A DNA stretch of 5,620 nt from an uncultured Blastococcus sp. GTDB lineage: Bacteria; Actinomycetota; Actinomycetes; Mycobacteriales; Antricoccaceae. The stretch lies in assembly GCA_946221975.1 (NCBI GenBank), contig CAMIGT010000114.1, positions 1 to 5,620 on the forward strand, in the 5' to 3' direction. Of this stretch, positions 5,303 through 5,620 are shown in pieces (positions within the stretch are counted from its first letter, which is position 1; every line of letters begins with the position of its first letter). The translations under genes were made by a program, and so were the position numbers. The notes beneath the pieces were generated by a model. The model was not told where the DNA came from. It worked only from the letters and a program-made list of their open reading frames with translations, and did not search any database.

Positions 5303-5620
5303 ATGACCGACCTGCGCCGCGCCGCGATCGCCGAGGAACAGCGCCACCTGGACGCGGCGGTACGCCGCCGCGACGTCCTCGTTGACGAATTGGCGCAACG
5401 ACCTGACACCGCCAGTCGCGAGCGCGCCACGATGTTCGCGGCGGTAGCGGACGGGCTGGTGTTCGGTCGTATCGACACCGACGACGAGCAGTGGCGAATC
5501 GGCCGGGTGGGCATCCGCGACGAGGCCGGGGATCCGCTCGTGCTGGACTGGCGGGCTCCCCTCGCCCGCGCTTTCTACACCGCGACCGCAGCCGATCCGC
5601 AGGGCCTGCGCAGCCGCCGG
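5303..5620 (+). CDS. helD: HelD-family RNA polymerase recycling ATPase, N-terminal part
   Basis: The first 106 codons of a gene that continues past the window. The family are UvrD-like superfamily 1 ATPases that bind RNA polymerase, clear stalled or inactive complexes and, in the actinobacterial HelR group, protect against rifamycins. Recognisable parts are the opening helix AAIAEEQRHLDAAVRRRD (7-24), then DGLVFGRIDTDDEQWRIGRV (50-69) and the conserved VLDWRAPLARAFYTATAADP (80-99), followed by the usual G-x-x-x-R-R. The ATPase motifs lie beyond the end, so activity cannot be judged. The stretch between the first helix and DGLVFGR is about 40 residues, shorter than I recall for most HelD proteins, so the helical hairpin reaching toward the polymerase secondary channel may be reduced. 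It has its own leader with an inverted repeat and a good ribosome binding site. Class (HelD or HelR) is undecided; the symbol is at family level. Confidence 0.88.
   Translation, partial: MTDLRRAAIAEEQRHLDAAVRRRDVLVDELAQRPDTASRERATMFAAVADGLVFGRIDTDDEQWRIGRVGIRDEAGDPLVLDWRAPLARAFYTATAADPQGLRSRR

Overview
The window is high-GC DNA with the features of an actinobacterium: GC-rich third codon positions, GTG as well as ATG starts, genes packed with 1-14 bp overlaps, a TetR regulator with an actinobacterial-type ligand domain, and a HelD-family RNA polymerase recycling factor. The species cannot be named from the sequence. All assignments come from motifs read by eye; no database search was run.

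Left part, about 1-4064, + strand: a tight run that looks like one operon. It holds (i) the last codons of an unidentified upstream gene, made of 21-bp tandem repeats; (ii) a peptide/nickel-type (DppF/OppF-like) ABC ATPase; (iii) an M20-family metallopeptidase/deacylase; (iv) a COG4119-like NUDIX hydrolase; and (v) an aldehyde dehydrogenase. The genes are joined by a GTGA overlap, a 14-bp overlap, an ATGA overlap and a 38-bp gap with a near-perfect Shine-Dalgarno. A reasonable inference is uptake of a peptide-like or N-acylated compound, hydrolysis of its amide bond by the M20 enzyme, and oxidation of an aldehyde formed downstream. The NUDIX enzyme has no obvious place in that route. The substrate is unknown.

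Middle part, 4051-5224: a TetR-family repressor on the - strand converges on the aldehyde dehydrogenase gene, and the two overlap by 14 bp. Its 5' end is back to back with a small four-helix membrane protein resembling DUF2809. The roughly 50-bp divergent gap holds a perfect 8-bp-arm inverted repeat, the best operator candidate in the window.

Right part, 5225-5620: a 78-bp intergenic region with a possible promoter and a perfect 6-bp-arm inverted repeat just before the ribosome binding site of a HelD-family ATPase gene, which runs off the window. Its N-terminal helical hairpin looks shorter than is usual in the family.

No tRNA, rRNA, CRISPR array, insertion sequence or clear rho-independent terminator was seen. 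There is no gene-free stretch longer than 300 bases. Nothing here amounts to an obviously new system; the more interesting points are the two palindromes, the tandem-repeat tail, the one-residue-longer NUDIX box and the short HelD hairpin.
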